A DNA stretch of 56,442 bases. It comes from Bryobacter sp. CoA8 C33. GTDB lineage: Bacteria; Acidobacteriota; Terriglobia; Bryobacterales; Bryobacteraceae. Every line of letters starts with the position of its first letter. Position 1 is the first letter of the stretch. The notes under the pieces are model-generated. The model was not told where the DNA came from, did not search any database, and saw only the letters and a program-made list of their open reading frames with translations. Made by a program: the position numbers and the translations under genes. Location of the stretch: assembly GCA_019931185.1 (NCBI GenBank), contig JAINDK010000095.1, positions 1-56,442 of the forward strand, given 5' to 3'. Shown here piece by piece: positions 34,204 through 43,711 of the stretch.

Positions 34204-35022
34204 CTAACCGGAGATCAGCGAAAGCATGTTGCTCGACATCGGCCGAAAGCCGAGTTGCACCGAAATCTTTAAGGCCGCCTCGCGGATCCGCGCCGCCTCG
34301 GTTTCGAGTACCCCATTCGTTAAAACCTGTGCCGGTGCGCTCATGCTCAAGGCCGCCACGCTCAAACCAGTCGCATCAAAAATCGGCGCCGCCACGCAAC
34401 GCAGGCCGATCACTCCCTCCTCGTTGTCTACCGCATAGCCCCGCTGTCGCACGGCCTTCAATTCTTCCTTCAGTTCGCTTACCGAACAGATCGTGTGCTG
34501 GGTGAACCGTTGCAGCTTCTGCGCGCCGACACGGCTTACCAGCTCCGCCGGTTGCCACGCCAGAATCGCCTTGCCCAGCCCGGTGGCATGCAGCGGCCGC
34601 CGCTCTCCCGCGTCCGCGTACAGGTAAAGCCGGCTCGGACTCCCCACCGTATGCAAATACAGCACCCACTCCCCGTGCAACACCCCCAGATGCACTAACC
34701 CCGGGCTCTTCCGCGCCGTCTCCTGCATCACCAGAAACGAGGCCCGGTACACCGGCGAGTGCCGCAGATAACCCGTACCCATCCAAAGCGCCTTCCCCGC
34801 CAGCCGGTAGCGCCGGCTCGCTCCATCCTGCTCCACGAATCCCGCCTCCCCCAGCGTCGCCACCAGCCGGTGCACCGACGCCAGTGGCTGCTCAAGCCGC
34901 GCCGCCAACTCCGACAGCGGGAATTCAAAAGGCTCCTGCGCCAATACCTCGAGCGCTTGAAAACACTTCAGCGCCGAAGACATGCTCTCCCGCCGCGCCT
35001 CTTCCTTCTTGGGACGAATCAC
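34204..35022 (-). CDS. IclR-family transcriptional regulator
   Basis: This 272-residue protein has an IclR winged helix (SALKCFQALEVLAQEPFEFP, ASVHRLVATLGEAGFVEQ) and a C-terminal effector domain (PLHATGLGKAILAW, GLRCVAAPIFDATGLSVAAL). The GTG at 35022 gives the longest form; an ATG at 34983 preceded by GGGAG is an alternative that removes 13 charged residues. A perfect palindrome lies 18 bases upstream of the GTG and an identical copy sits at the divergent receptor gene, indicating autoregulation and control of that transporter. IclR family members commonly sense aromatic acids, sugar acids or glyoxylate. Confidence 0.92.
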   Translation of the reverse strand: MIRPKKEEARRESMSSALKCFQALEVLAQEPFEFPLSELAARLEQPLASVHRLVATLGEAGFVEQDGASRRYRLAGKALWMGTGYLRHSPVYRASFLVMQETARKSPGLVHLGVLHGEWVLYLHTVGSPSRLYLYADAGERRPLHATGLGKAILAWQPAELVSRVGAQKLQRFTQHTICSVSELKEELKAVRQRGYAVDNEEGVIGLRCVAAPIFDATGLSVAALSMSAPAQVLTNGVLETEAARIREAALKISVQLGFRPMSSNMLSLISG

Positions 35023-35039
35023 GTCGTCACTTTATCATC

Positions 35040-35054
35040 TTCCGCATTGCGGAA
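35040..35054. promoter_or_regulatory. IclR-type operator O1
   Basis: TTCCGCATTGCGGAA is a perfect 7-1-7 palindrome, similar to sites bound by IclR-family proteins. It lies 18 bases upstream of the IclR start and 10 bases upstream of the -35 box of the divergent receptor promoter. Confidence 0.75.
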
Positions 35055-35064
35055 ACCGATTCTA

Positions 35065-35093
35065 TTGACAACCTCTGCCGTGGTCGATAAACT
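35065..35093 (+). promoter_or_regulatory. Sigma-70-type promoter of the TonB-type receptor gene
   Basis: A perfect TTGACA at 35065-35070 is followed after 17 bases by TAAACT at 35088-35093 (four of six matches). Transcription would start near 35100, placing O1 upstream and O2 in the 5' leader. Confidence 0.6.
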
Positions 35094-35117
35094 CCATTCG
35101 GCTTTACCTGAATCACA

Positions 35118-35132
35118 TTCCGCATTGCGGAA
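35118..35132. promoter_or_regulatory. IclR-type operator O2, overlapping the ribosome binding site
   Basis: An exact second copy of the O1 palindrome, 78 bases downstream. Its last two bases overlap the Shine-Dalgarno AAGGAG (35131-35136) of the receptor gene. Repression through looping between the two sites is plausible. Confidence 0.75.
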
Positions 35133-35145
35133 GGAGAACATCGCC

Positions 35146-38100
35146 ATGCGCTCTGTCGCCATTTCTTTCCTGCTCTTCGCTTCCGGTCTTGCTCTGGCCC
35201 AAGGAACTGCTTCCCTCAGCGGCTCCATTCTCGACCCCGGCGGCGCCGCCGTCCCCGGGGCGAAGCTCACGCTGCGGGATATGCGCAACAATACCTCTCG
35301 CCAGGCCTCGGCCAATAGCCAAGGCCAGTACTCTATCACCCCGCTGCCGGCGGGACTCTATCAATTGGAAGTGGAAGCCAACGGCTTCCAGCGCTTCCTC
35401 CAACGCGATATCCGCCTCCAGGTCGATGAACGTCTCCGCGTCGATGCCACACTCCTAATCGGCGCCGTCACCGAGACCGTACAGGTCACCGGACAAGGCA
35501 CGGCCGTCAATACCCAGGATGCCGTGCTGCGAAATGTCGTCGACGCCAAACGCATGGTCGACCTGCCGCTCAACGGCCGCAACGCACTTCAGCTCGCCGT
35601 GCTCACTCCCGGCGTTCTTCCCATCCGCGGCGACGTCGGCACCTCCTTTCAACCCGCCGACCAGGTCAGCGTCTCGGTCAGCGGCAGCCGTTCCAATGGC
35701 CTCAACTATGTCATGGACGGCGGCGACAACATGGATACCTACCGTTCCGTGGCCAACTCCTTTCCCAATCCCGACCTCCTGCAGGAATTCAGCGTCCAGA
35801 CCAACAGCTATTCCGCCGAGTTCGGCGGACGCGCTGGCGGGGTTCTCAACGTCGTCACCCGGGCCGGTACGAACGACTACCACGGCTCCTTCTTCAACTT
35901 CCTTCGCAACTACCGCCTCAATGCCCGCAACTTCTTTGCCCCCACCCACGATGGTCTGAAGCGGAACCAGTATGGCATGGCCTTCGGCGGCCCCCTACGC
36001 ATCCCCAAGCTCTACAACGGCCGCAACAAAACCTTCTTCTTCGGCGGCTTTCAAAAAACTCCCATCCGCTCCGCGCCCGCCAATCTCATCACCCAGGTCC
36101 TCCGCACTGGCCAACGCGCCGGCGATTACAGCAACGTCCTCGACGGCCGCGGCAATCTCATCCTCATCCGCGACCCCGCCGCCGGAAACACCCCCTTTGC
36201 GGCCAACCGGATTCCCACCAGCCGCCTCGATCCCGTCTTTCAACGCTTCCTCTCCCAGGGCATCCCCACCACCGACGATCCCGCCGGACTCCTCCGCTAC
36301 CAGCGCCCCAACTTCTCCAACAACGATGAATGGAGCCTCCGCGTCGACCAGGTCCTCAACGACCGCAACCGGCTCTACGGCCGCATCTTCCGCGAAGACA
36401 ACACCGTTCCCAATCTCGGCGTCCCCGGAAACATCATCAGCTTTACCAATTCCCTGATCCAGAAAGCCACCAACGCCACCCTCAACTACACCCGCATCTT
36501 CACCCCCTCCCTCGTCGGTGAATTCGGGACTACTTTCAACCGCTCCTGGGGCATCCGCGGTGAGGCCGCCCCCTTCACCTGGGCCGATCTCGGCGCCCGC
36601 CTCACCCCCGCCGCCGGCAGCCGTGACTTTATCCTTAATAGCGTCCCGGGCTACTTCGCCGTCAATCTCTTCGGCGACACGACCCTCGTCCGCAACAACT
36701 TCCAGTACAAAGGCTCCCTCACCTGGATCCGCGGGCGGCACACCATCAAGTTCGGCCTCGATACCATCCGCCGCCAGTTCAATCTTCCCCATGTCAACAC
36801 CAACGGCAACGGCGCCTACGCCTTCGGCCAGACCACCGGCGACGCCGCCGCCGATGCCCTCCTCGGACTCCCCAGCAGCTTCTCCCAGTCCGACGGCTTC
36901 CGCGTCGAAGTTCGCCAGACCGACTGGATCGGCTTCCTGCAGGACGACTATAGAATCAGCCGCCGCGTCACCCTCAACCTCGGCCTCCGTTATGAACCCT
37001 TCCGCCCGTGGGAAGACCAGTGGCTCCCCAACCTGCCTCAGGCCGCCTACTTCGTGCCCGGCCAGAAATCACGCGTCTTTACCGACGCCCCCACCGGCAT
37101 GCTCTTCTTCGGCGACCCCGGCATCGTCCGGCCCCTCGCCCCCCGCCGCAATCTCCGTCTTGCCCCGCGGCTCGGCCTCGCCATCGATCCCTTCGGCGAC
37201 GGCAAAAGCAGTATCCGCCTCGGCTACGGCATCTTCTACGACAACCTCCTGCCCACCGAGCAGGTCCAGCAACCCGCTAACCTGCCCATGTTCGCCACCG
37301 CCATCACCTTCCCCTTTCCCCGCTCCACCGCCGATCCCTACGCCGGCCGCGTCTCCCCGTTTCCCGGCCCCTCCCCCAAGCCGGCTAACTTCCCCATCCC
37401 CCGCCCGCTCGGTTGGCCTGCCATGGACCCGGCGTTCAACAACCCTTACATCCAGCAATGGAACGTCACCCTCGAACGGCAGATCTTCGGCGCCGCCAAC
37501 ATCCTGCGCGCCACCTACCAGGGCTCAAAGGGCACCCGCCTGCCCCTCGTCTACACGGAAAATGCCGCCCGCTATATTCCCGGCGCCTCCACCCGCGCCA
37601 ATTTCAACGACCGCCGCCCCTACTGGCCTGACTTCGGCGGCATCCGGCTCATGAAGTCCATCGCCAACAGCACCTACCACGCTGCCATCTTCACCCTCGA
37701 GCGCCGCTTCACCCGCGATTGGAGCCTGACCGGTTCCTACACTTGGTCGAAGAGCATCGATAACGCCATCAATTCCGCCAGTTCCAACTCGGGTGTCATC
37801 AACAACCCCTCCAATTGGAACAGCGATCGTGGCCGCGCCGACTCCGATCGCCCCCATGCCCTCGTCGTCTCTTATCTCTGGGATATGCCCCGGCTCAAGA
37901 GCTGGCACCCCGTCCTGCGCCACACCCTCGGAGGCTGGCAGAACAATGGCATCGTCAGCGCCTACTCCGGCGTTACTTTTTCCATCGCCGCCGGCATCGA
38001 TCAATCCCTCACCGCCAATGGCGCGGACCGCGCCGACCTCGCCGGCAACTGGCAGTTGCCCTCCGGCAGGCCGAAGGCGGAGCAGATCCTGCGCTGGTTC

Positions 38101-38379
38101 AACCCCGCCGCCTTCGTGCTTCAGCCCGAGGGCAGCTTCGGCAATAGCGGCCGCAATAACATGCGCGGCCCCCGCAGCGCAAATTTCGACTGGGGCCTGT
38201 TCAAGCTCATCCCCATCCGCGAGCGCCATACACTTCAGTTCCGCGCCGAATTCTTCAACCTCTTCAACCGCGCCAACCTCGGCCTGCCTAACAACAATCT
38301 CCAATCGGCCCAGTTCGGACGCATCACCAGCGCCGGCTCGCCGCGGGTGATCCAGTTCGCTCTCAAATACGCCTTCTGA
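35146..38379 (+). CDS. Oar-like TonB-type outer-membrane receptor
   Basis: This 1077-residue outer-membrane protein has a signal peptide (MRSVAISFLLFASGLALAQ) and a carboxypeptidase-regulatory-like domain (GSILDPGGAAVPGAKLTLRD; QYSITPLPAGLYQLEVEANG). A plug region with MVDLPLNGRNALQLAVLTPG and FGGRAGGVLNVVTRAGTNDY precedes a long beta barrel ending in Phe (IQFALKYAF). This is the Oar/SusC-like architecture abundant in Solibacter-type genomes for uptake of large substrates. The ATG at 35146 has AAGGAG 9 bases upstream; the open frame further up to 34759 crosses the IclR gene and is not used. Control by IclR is shown by two operators. Confidence 0.92.
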   Translation: MRSVAISFLLFASGLALAQGTASLSGSILDPGGAAVPGAKLTLRDMRNNTSRQASANSQGQYSITPLPAGLYQLEVEANGFQRFLQRDIRLQVDERLRVDATLLIGAVTETVQVTGQGTAVNTQDAVLRNVVDAKRMVDLPLNGRNALQLAVLTPGVLPIRGDVGTSFQPADQVSVSVSGSRSNGLNYVMDGGDNMDTYRSVANSFPNPDLLQEFSVQTNSYSAEFGGRAGGVLNVVTRAGTNDYHGSFFNFLRNYRLNARNFFAPTHDGLKRNQYGMAFGGPLRIPKLYNGRNKTFFFGGFQKTPIRSAPANLITQVLRTGQRAGDYSNVLDGRGNLILIRDPAAGNTPFAANRIPTSRLDPVFQRFLSQGIPTTDDPAGLLRYQRPNFSNNDEWSLRVDQVLNDRNRLYGRIFREDNTVPNLGVPGNIISFTNSLIQKATNATLNYTRIFTPSLVGEFGTTFNRSWGIRGEAAPFTWADLGARLTPAAGSRDFILNSVPGYFAVNLFGDTTLVRNNFQYKGSLTWIRGRHTIKFGLDTIRRQFNLPHVNTNGNGAYAFGQTTGDAAADALLGLPSSFSQSDGFRVEVRQTDWIGFLQDDYRISRRVTLNLGLRYEPFRPWEDQWLPNLPQAAYFVPGQKSRVFTDAPTGMLFFGDPGIVRPLAPRRNLRLAPRLGLAIDPFGDGKSSIRLGYGIFYDNLLPTEQVQQPANLPMFATAITFPFPRSTADPYAGRVSPFPGPSPKPANFPIPRPLGWPAMDPAFNNPYIQQWNVTLERQIFGAANILRATYQGSKGTRLPLVYTENAARYIPGASTRANFNDRRPYWPDFGGIRLMKSIANSTYHAAIFTLERRFTRDWSLTGSYTWSKSIDNAINSASSNSGVINNPSNWNSDRGRADSDRPHALVVSYLWDMPRLKSWHPVLRHTLGGWQNNGIVSAYSGVTFSIAAGIDQSLTANGADRADLAGNWQLPSGRPKAEQILRWFNPAAFVLQPEGSFGNSGRNNMRGPRSANFDWGLFKLIPIRERHTLQFRAEFFNLFNRANLGLPNNNLQSAQFGRITSAGSPRVIQFALKYAF

Positions 38380-38436
38380 CCCGCGCCCCGCTTCGCTTAC
38401 CATGACGCTAAGAGCCCTTCCCAGGAGTTTCCCCTC

Positions 38437-40161
38437 ATGACCGCTGTTGTCTGCCTTCTTCTCGCCGCCAGTGTCCACGAGGTCCGGCCCGGGCAAAACG
38501 CCCAAGCCATCGTCGATGCCGCCCGGCCTGGCGACCACATCATCTTCCGCCCGGGCCTTCATGTCCAGCCTCTGCGGAAACACCGCTCCATGGTCTACGT
38601 CGACAAGCCGCTCGATATCGAACTCGAAGCCGGCGCCACCTTGAAGCTGGCCGACCGCCAATCCCAACTTGAACGCGAACCCGAAATCACCACCGACCAC
38701 GGCGCCCCCAAATCCATCGACGATTTTGAGGCAGGCGGCAGCTACGACCTCGCCCTCGGCGCCGTCATCTACACCATCCGCATCGACGGCGAGGGTACCT
38801 TCACCTGGGGCAGCGGCGGCACCTTCGACTACCAGCACTCCAAGGTGCCCATCACCGGCGACTGGCAGGACCTCAGCCATGGCGTCAAAATCCGCTTTCC
38901 CAGCAAACGCGGCTACAGCATCGGCAGCTTGTGGTTTCTCTCCTATGACGGCCCTGAAGCCTACGGCATCCGCATCGGCCATGGCACGCAAAAAGACTAT
39001 ATCGAAGGCGTCCGCCTCTTCGGCCGCGGCACGATTGACCTCAACAGCCACAATAATGCCCTACCCAGTGGTCTCGTCAAGAACATCAACGCCTGCGTGC
39101 TCGTTCATGGGCGCGTTCGCAACGTCAGTATTGAAGGCATTACGATGACCAACACCATGCGTTCCGTCATGCTCTACGGCGAACACACCGGCAAGTTCCT
39201 CCAGGGGGGCGCCGTCGGCCCGGGTGAAAGCTTCGATGCCGAAAACATCTCCATTATTCACACCCGCACCATCAACCCCAACGGCAGCGGCTATCTGCTC
39301 GGGCATCCCTCCCACCGCGGCTGGCTGCGCAAGGTCCGCTGCAACTTTAACTACATGGAGACGGCAACCACTTCGATCGAGCCGAACTTCCAACTCGACC
39401 AGTATGAGGTCATCGACAACGTCATCAAAAGCGCGGGAAGGGCCATCCACTGCTGGCGCCGCTCAACCAACGGCCTCATCTCCGGCAACGTCCGTATCGA
39501 TGATCCCACCGGCAAGGAGGTCGTCATGGTCAACGCCCCGGGCGCCTGGCAGTCCCCGGAAAATATCATCCTGCGCGACAATCGCAATCATTTAAGTGAG
39601 CCGCTCGGCTTCTGGGCCAATGTCGGCGGCGGCCAGGACAATCGCGCCACCGGAGCTTTTGCCTCCGTCACCGGCGGCCAGGCCAGCCTCGCTTCCTCCG
39701 CTTATTCCCGGGCTCAAGGCCACCAGGCAAGAACCAAGCGTGTCGCCGAAGACGCCCTCGCCGCCGGCGCCTTCCAATCCCCCGGCGATGCCCAAACCAG
39801 CGTGCTCGTCGCTCGCGGCGTCACCCATAACGATTCCTCCACCGAACTCCGCCCCGGCGCCGGTCTGATCTCAATCGATCCCCACTCCTCGGTCGCCTTC
39901 CGCATCCTCGCCGTCGCCCGTTCCGATTCCGGCGCCGTCGACGCCGTCTTCGATCTCGCCGGCATCGCCTCCCGCTCGAGCGGAGAGGTCAGCGTCAAGC
40001 TCCAACGCACCACGCCCGCGAGCCAGTCCGCCCCCGCCCTCACCCTGTCCGGCTCGAGCGACCGTCTCCGGCTCGAAGCCCGCGGTGTCCCTGGTGAGGT
40101 GCTCCGCTGGGTCGCCCGCGTCGAACTCGTCGAGGTCGTCTCCGGCCCCTCGCCCCGCTAG
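38437..40161 (+). CDS. Exported beta-helix protein with phage tail-spike-like C-terminus
   Basis: This 574-residue protein has a short signal (MTAVVCLLLAASV) and a pectate-lyase-like right-handed beta helix: VRPGQNAQAIVDAARPGDHI, NVSIEGITMTNTMRSVML, NPNGSGYLLGHPSHRGWLRK. From about residue 391 it changes to short YadA-head-like repeats (GGGQDNRATGAFASVTGGQA, SLASSAYSRAQGHQA). From about 449 a module starting SPGDAQTSVLVARGVTH and ending EVLRWVARVELVEV follows, which resembles the C-terminal domain of phage tail proteins. It follows the IclR-controlled receptor by 57 bases and could be a polysaccharide lyase or binding protein in that locus. Confidence 0.8.
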   Translation: MTAVVCLLLAASVHEVRPGQNAQAIVDAARPGDHIIFRPGLHVQPLRKHRSMVYVDKPLDIELEAGATLKLADRQSQLEREPEITTDHGAPKSIDDFEAGGSYDLALGAVIYTIRIDGEGTFTWGSGGTFDYQHSKVPITGDWQDLSHGVKIRFPSKRGYSIGSLWFLSYDGPEAYGIRIGHGTQKDYIEGVRLFGRGTIDLNSHNNALPSGLVKNINACVLVHGRVRNVSIEGITMTNTMRSVMLYGEHTGKFLQGGAVGPGESFDAENISIIHTRTINPNGSGYLLGHPSHRGWLRKVRCNFNYMETATTSIEPNFQLDQYEVIDNVIKSAGRAIHCWRRSTNGLISGNVRIDDPTGKEVVMVNAPGAWQSPENIILRDNRNHLSEPLGFWANVGGGQDNRATGAFASVTGGQASLASSAYSRAQGHQARTKRVAEDALAAGAFQSPGDAQTSVLVARGVTHNDSSTELRPGAGLISIDPHSSVAFRILAVARSDSGAVDAVFDLAGIASRSSGEVSVKLQRTTPASQSAPALTLSGSSDRLRLEARGVPGEVLRWVARVELVEVVSGPSPR

Positions 40162-40190
40162 CTCCAATTACTTCCAGTCCCTGCCGTCTT

Positions 40191-43100
40191 CTACCAGAGA
40201 ATCTTCAATCCCAACTGCATGCGCCGCGGGGCTACCCGCGTGCTCGTGATCGCGCCAAACGTCGGGCTCTGTGTATTTGTGTTTGCGTTGCCGAATTGCG
40301 TGTGGTTGAAGGTGTTGAAGGTTTCCCAGCGCAGTTGCGCCGTGAATCGCTCCGTTGCCCGGAAATTCTTGAACACGCTCGCATCCCAGTTCGCGATTCC
40401 CGGCTGTTGGTATGTGTTCCGTCCCGCATTGCCTACCACGCGAATTCGATTTCCTTGTGCATCCCGCGGAAAGTCGAACGCCGTCGCATTCCAGAACCGG
40501 TCCGGCAGGGAACGTCCGCTGTACGGGTCACCAATTACATTGGGAATGCTGCGCGAGAAGCTTCCCACCAGAATCCAATCCGTGCCAAGTCCCAGCGTTT
40601 GAAATTGCCCTTGCGCCAGTGTGAGAATCCCATTCGTCTGCCAGCCGCCCACCACAAAGTCCAGAGCCTTGCTCATGTTCGAGCCGAACTTCTTGCCCCG
40701 GCCGAAAGGCAGGTCATAAACGAAACTCGTTACAAATCGATGTGGTACGTCAAAGGTGCTTCGCCCTTTGTCCCATTTGCGGAATTCCGTCGAGATGGTT
40801 GAGAATTCGTCCGTCGCCCCCAAGTCCAGACTCTTCTGCCAGGTGTAGGAGGCCAGCAGAAATAGACCACTCGACAGCCGCCTTTCCACCTTCGCCGTAA
40901 GCGCGTTGTAGCTCGACCAACCTCCGTTGTACGTCAGCAGCATGCCCGGCCCAAAACCCGCAAAGGGAATCCGCTGCGCGATCGGAATTGTGCCCGTCGG
41001 GTCGATGGTCCCGGCGTTCAGGTTCCGCCGTTGTGGCAGCTTGCTGCCGGTGCTGCCCGCGTATTCCGCCTCGATCAGCCAGTTGGCTCCGAAGCTCTTT
41101 TGAATTCCAAAGCTCCACTGCCCAAGATACGGCGTCCGGTTCAGCCGGTCGAAACTGAATGGACTGATTGCCGGCGACGTGCTGAAGGACGGCAGCATAT
41201 CCCGCAAGAACAAATTCGGCGTCCGTGCGTCGCCAATCAATGTCTGCGCCTGGAAAAACGGTGGGCCGTTCACCTTGAACTGTTCCTCGTTGAAGTTGTC
41301 GGTTGAATAAAAAATTCCCGCTCCGCCTCGCACCACGAAGTTTTTCAGAAAGCCCGGATTCCAGCTGAACCCAACACGCGGCGCCCAATTGTTGTAATCC
41401 GGATCCACAATTTCCGGCCGTACCCCCTGGCCGGCCAAAACCACCCGTCTCAGTTCCGTGCTGAAAAACAGGCTCCGATTGTTGATCTCGCGCGGTGCCG
41501 CCGCGAACTCATAGCGGATTCCAAAGTTGAGCGTCAGGTTCGGCAATATCCGCCAATCATCCTGGATGTAAGCCCCGTAGAAAGTCGTCCGCATGTCTTG
41601 CGCACCGTCACCCACCGCCCCTCCCGCTTGCCCCGGTACGCCCAGCAGAAAATCCGCAAGACCCGTGCCGGCCGTCGTCTGCAGACCGCTGTAGCGGCCG
41701 TCGAATGTGAACGACGGATTGCCGTTGAAGTTCGTGATCTGGAAGTACTGCTGATGGCTGATCTGCACCCCGCTGCGGATATTGTGCTTGCCTCGGATCA
41801 CACTGAAGTTGTCGGTGAACTGGTAGTTCTGGTCTGTCGCCCCGATCGCTTGTGAAATCGAACCAATCGCCCCAAAGCCCGATACGCCGAAGGACGGCAC
41901 GCCGAATACGATCGGTTGCGTGTTGATGTTCTTCAGGTTGAATACCTCGCGCGCATAGTCCCGGGTAAATGAAGTTTCCGACAACCGGTAGGTCACGCTG
42001 CGGTTATAGCCGAAGCGGGCTTCGTTCAGAATCGTCGGGCTAAAAGTGTGGTTCCAGGTGGCCGTGACCAGCCGGTTCGATAATGGAAAACCTTCTCCCC
42101 CTAACGGCCGCAGTACTTTGACGTCACGCGTTTCATCGGAATGCGAATACGTTCCAAAAATCTGGTCGCGCGCCGTCAACTGGTGGTCGATGCGCGCGTT
42201 GTATTGATCCCAGTCGTTGATCTGACCCGGCGTGGCCACCGTATTGAATGTCGGGAAAAGCGCCTGCCCTCCCGGTATCGCGACATTCGGCGTGGGTATG
42301 AATTGAAACGCCAAACGCGAGGTCGGATCAATGCGGCTCGCCGGGATGATGTTGTTCGGAAACGGCGCCCCACCGAAAGGATCCAGTACGTCCGCGCAAC
42401 GCCGCGCCGCGGGATTCGCCTGGCATAGTGCCGAGCCCCGTGGCAGGATGCCCGTACCCGCGCTATCGTCCGCCAAATTCCCCTCCAATTGCGCGCGGGA
42501 AGGATAGAGCGCCGTCGCCGCGGAACTGATTCGTTGACGCTGTCCTTCGTAATTGAAGAACCAGAATGTGCGATTCCGCCCGTTATACAGCTTGGGGATC
42601 ATCACCGGTCCACCGATCGCCGTGCCAAAGTTGTGAAAGTTCAGCGGCGGCTTCACTCGCCCCGTCCGGTTCAAGAAGAAATCCGTCGCGTTCATCACCC
42701 GGTTCTGCCAGAAATTGAATACGCTTCCATGCAGTTCGTTCGTCCCGTTGCGCAATGTCGTGTTGATGATCGAAGCGCTGCGGCCGAACTCCGCGCCAAA
42801 CGTCGATCTTTGAATCTTGAATTCTTGAATCGCCTCGATCGAAGGCCGGATCCCGACGCTCCCAAACCGCGCATTGCGCGTTTCGATCCCATTCAACAAA
42901 AAGCTGTTGTTTGATTCCCGCCCCCCCGCGATCGAAAGCGTCATGTCACTGCGGCCGGTCCAGGATGTCGCCGGCGAGGTGCCGATGCCGATCGGCACTG
43001 CCCCCGCCGTAATGGCCGCCAGTTGCATGAAGTTCCGTCCACTCAACGGCAGGTTCACAATCGCCGTTTGGTCCAGCACCTGCCCGATCGCCGCGCTCTC

Positions 43101-43487
43101 CCGGTTCAGCAATGTTTCACTCGCCGCCGATACCGTGATCGATTCCGTAACCTGCCCCAATTTCATTTCCACGTCCACGCGAGCCCGCTGGCCCACTTGG
43201 ATCCGCATGTCCTTCACGGTTTGCGTTTGAAATCCAGCCTGCGCAATCTCTGCCTGATATTGCCCCGGCTTCAGGTTCTGAAACAGCACGAGCCCCAGCC
43301 CATCCGTCGCCGCTTCCTGCCGGATGCTCGTCGCTACCTCAATCAGAGCGACTTTCGCTCCCACTATGTTGGCGCCATTGGGGTCCGTGACTCTGACCAC
43401 CAAATCTCCTGAAATCGATTGCCCCCACGCTGAGGACGCATCCCCCATCACCAGTGCGACGAGAAGACCCAATATTGCTCTTTGCAT
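40191..43487 (-). CDS. Second Oar-like TonB-type outer-membrane receptor
   Basis: This 1098-residue protein has a signal peptide (MQRAILGLLVALVMGDASSAWG), a carboxypeptidase-regulatory-like domain (VRVTDPNGANIVGAKVALIE; GQYQAEIAQAGFQ) and a plug with IVNLPLSGRNFMQLAAITAG and FGRSASIINTTLRNGTNELH. The long barrel ends MQLGLKILW, so it has a C-terminal aromatic residue. It shares architecture with the receptor at 35146 but only loose sequence similarity, and lacks the palindromic operators. It converges on the beta-helix gene with 29 bases between. GC is slightly lower and wording differs from neighbours, hinting at separate origin. Confidence 0.9.
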   Translation of the reverse strand: MQRAILGLLVALVMGDASSAWGQSISGDLVVRVTDPNGANIVGAKVALIEVATSIRQEAATDGLGLVLFQNLKPGQYQAEIAQAGFQTQTVKDMRIQVGQRARVDVEMKLGQVTESITVSAASETLLNRESAAIGQVLDQTAIVNLPLSGRNFMQLAAITAGAVPIGIGTSPATSWTGRSDMTLSIAGGRESNNSFLLNGIETRNARFGSVGIRPSIEAIQEFKIQRSTFGAEFGRSASIINTTLRNGTNELHGSVFNFWQNRVMNATDFFLNRTGRVKPPLNFHNFGTAIGGPVMIPKLYNGRNRTFWFFNYEGQRQRISSAATALYPSRAQLEGNLADDSAGTGILPRGSALCQANPAARRCADVLDPFGGAPFPNNIIPASRIDPTSRLAFQFIPTPNVAIPGGQALFPTFNTVATPGQINDWDQYNARIDHQLTARDQIFGTYSHSDETRDVKVLRPLGGEGFPLSNRLVTATWNHTFSPTILNEARFGYNRSVTYRLSETSFTRDYAREVFNLKNINTQPIVFGVPSFGVSGFGAIGSISQAIGATDQNYQFTDNFSVIRGKHNIRSGVQISHQQYFQITNFNGNPSFTFDGRYSGLQTTAGTGLADFLLGVPGQAGGAVGDGAQDMRTTFYGAYIQDDWRILPNLTLNFGIRYEFAAAPREINNRSLFFSTELRRVVLAGQGVRPEIVDPDYNNWAPRVGFSWNPGFLKNFVVRGGAGIFYSTDNFNEEQFKVNGPPFFQAQTLIGDARTPNLFLRDMLPSFSTSPAISPFSFDRLNRTPYLGQWSFGIQKSFGANWLIEAEYAGSTGSKLPQRRNLNAGTIDPTGTIPIAQRIPFAGFGPGMLLTYNGGWSSYNALTAKVERRLSSGLFLLASYTWQKSLDLGATDEFSTISTEFRKWDKGRSTFDVPHRFVTSFVYDLPFGRGKKFGSNMSKALDFVVGGWQTNGILTLAQGQFQTLGLGTDWILVGSFSRSIPNVIGDPYSGRSLPDRFWNATAFDFPRDAQGNRIRVVGNAGRNTYQQPGIANWDASVFKNFRATERFTAQLRWETFNTFNHTQFGNANTNTQSPTFGAITSTRVAPRRMQLGLKILW

Positions 43488-43711
43488 GAGGAAACATTCT
43501 CATAGCCGTCATACGCTTGTCAATTCCTGTCCGGCCAAATCAGAATCATGCACAATTTGCGCTCAAATTATCTCTCCCGCACCTGCATGCGTTGCTTCCC
43601 CTACCTCTTACAATCAGGCCTCAAAAGGCACTCTCCGTGCGATCGTGCCTGCCCGGCCCACCCGGCCTACTTCATCCTATATTTCCGAGTATTTCTCAAA
43701 GCAATCACGCC

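Noticed and set aside
34759-35145. Upstream extension of the TonB-type receptor frame.
   Set aside because: It runs antisense through the IclR gene, the operators and promoter; the signal peptide and ribosome binding site are at 35146.
38437-40161. Prophage remnant suggested by the tail-like C-terminus of the beta-helix protein.
   Set aside because: No integrase, capsid, terminase, lysis or attachment site is nearby, and the protein has a signal peptide.
43488-43711. A small gene or RNA between the second receptor and the HD gene.
   Set aside because: Several short frames exist but none has a credible start, ribosome binding site or family-like sequence.
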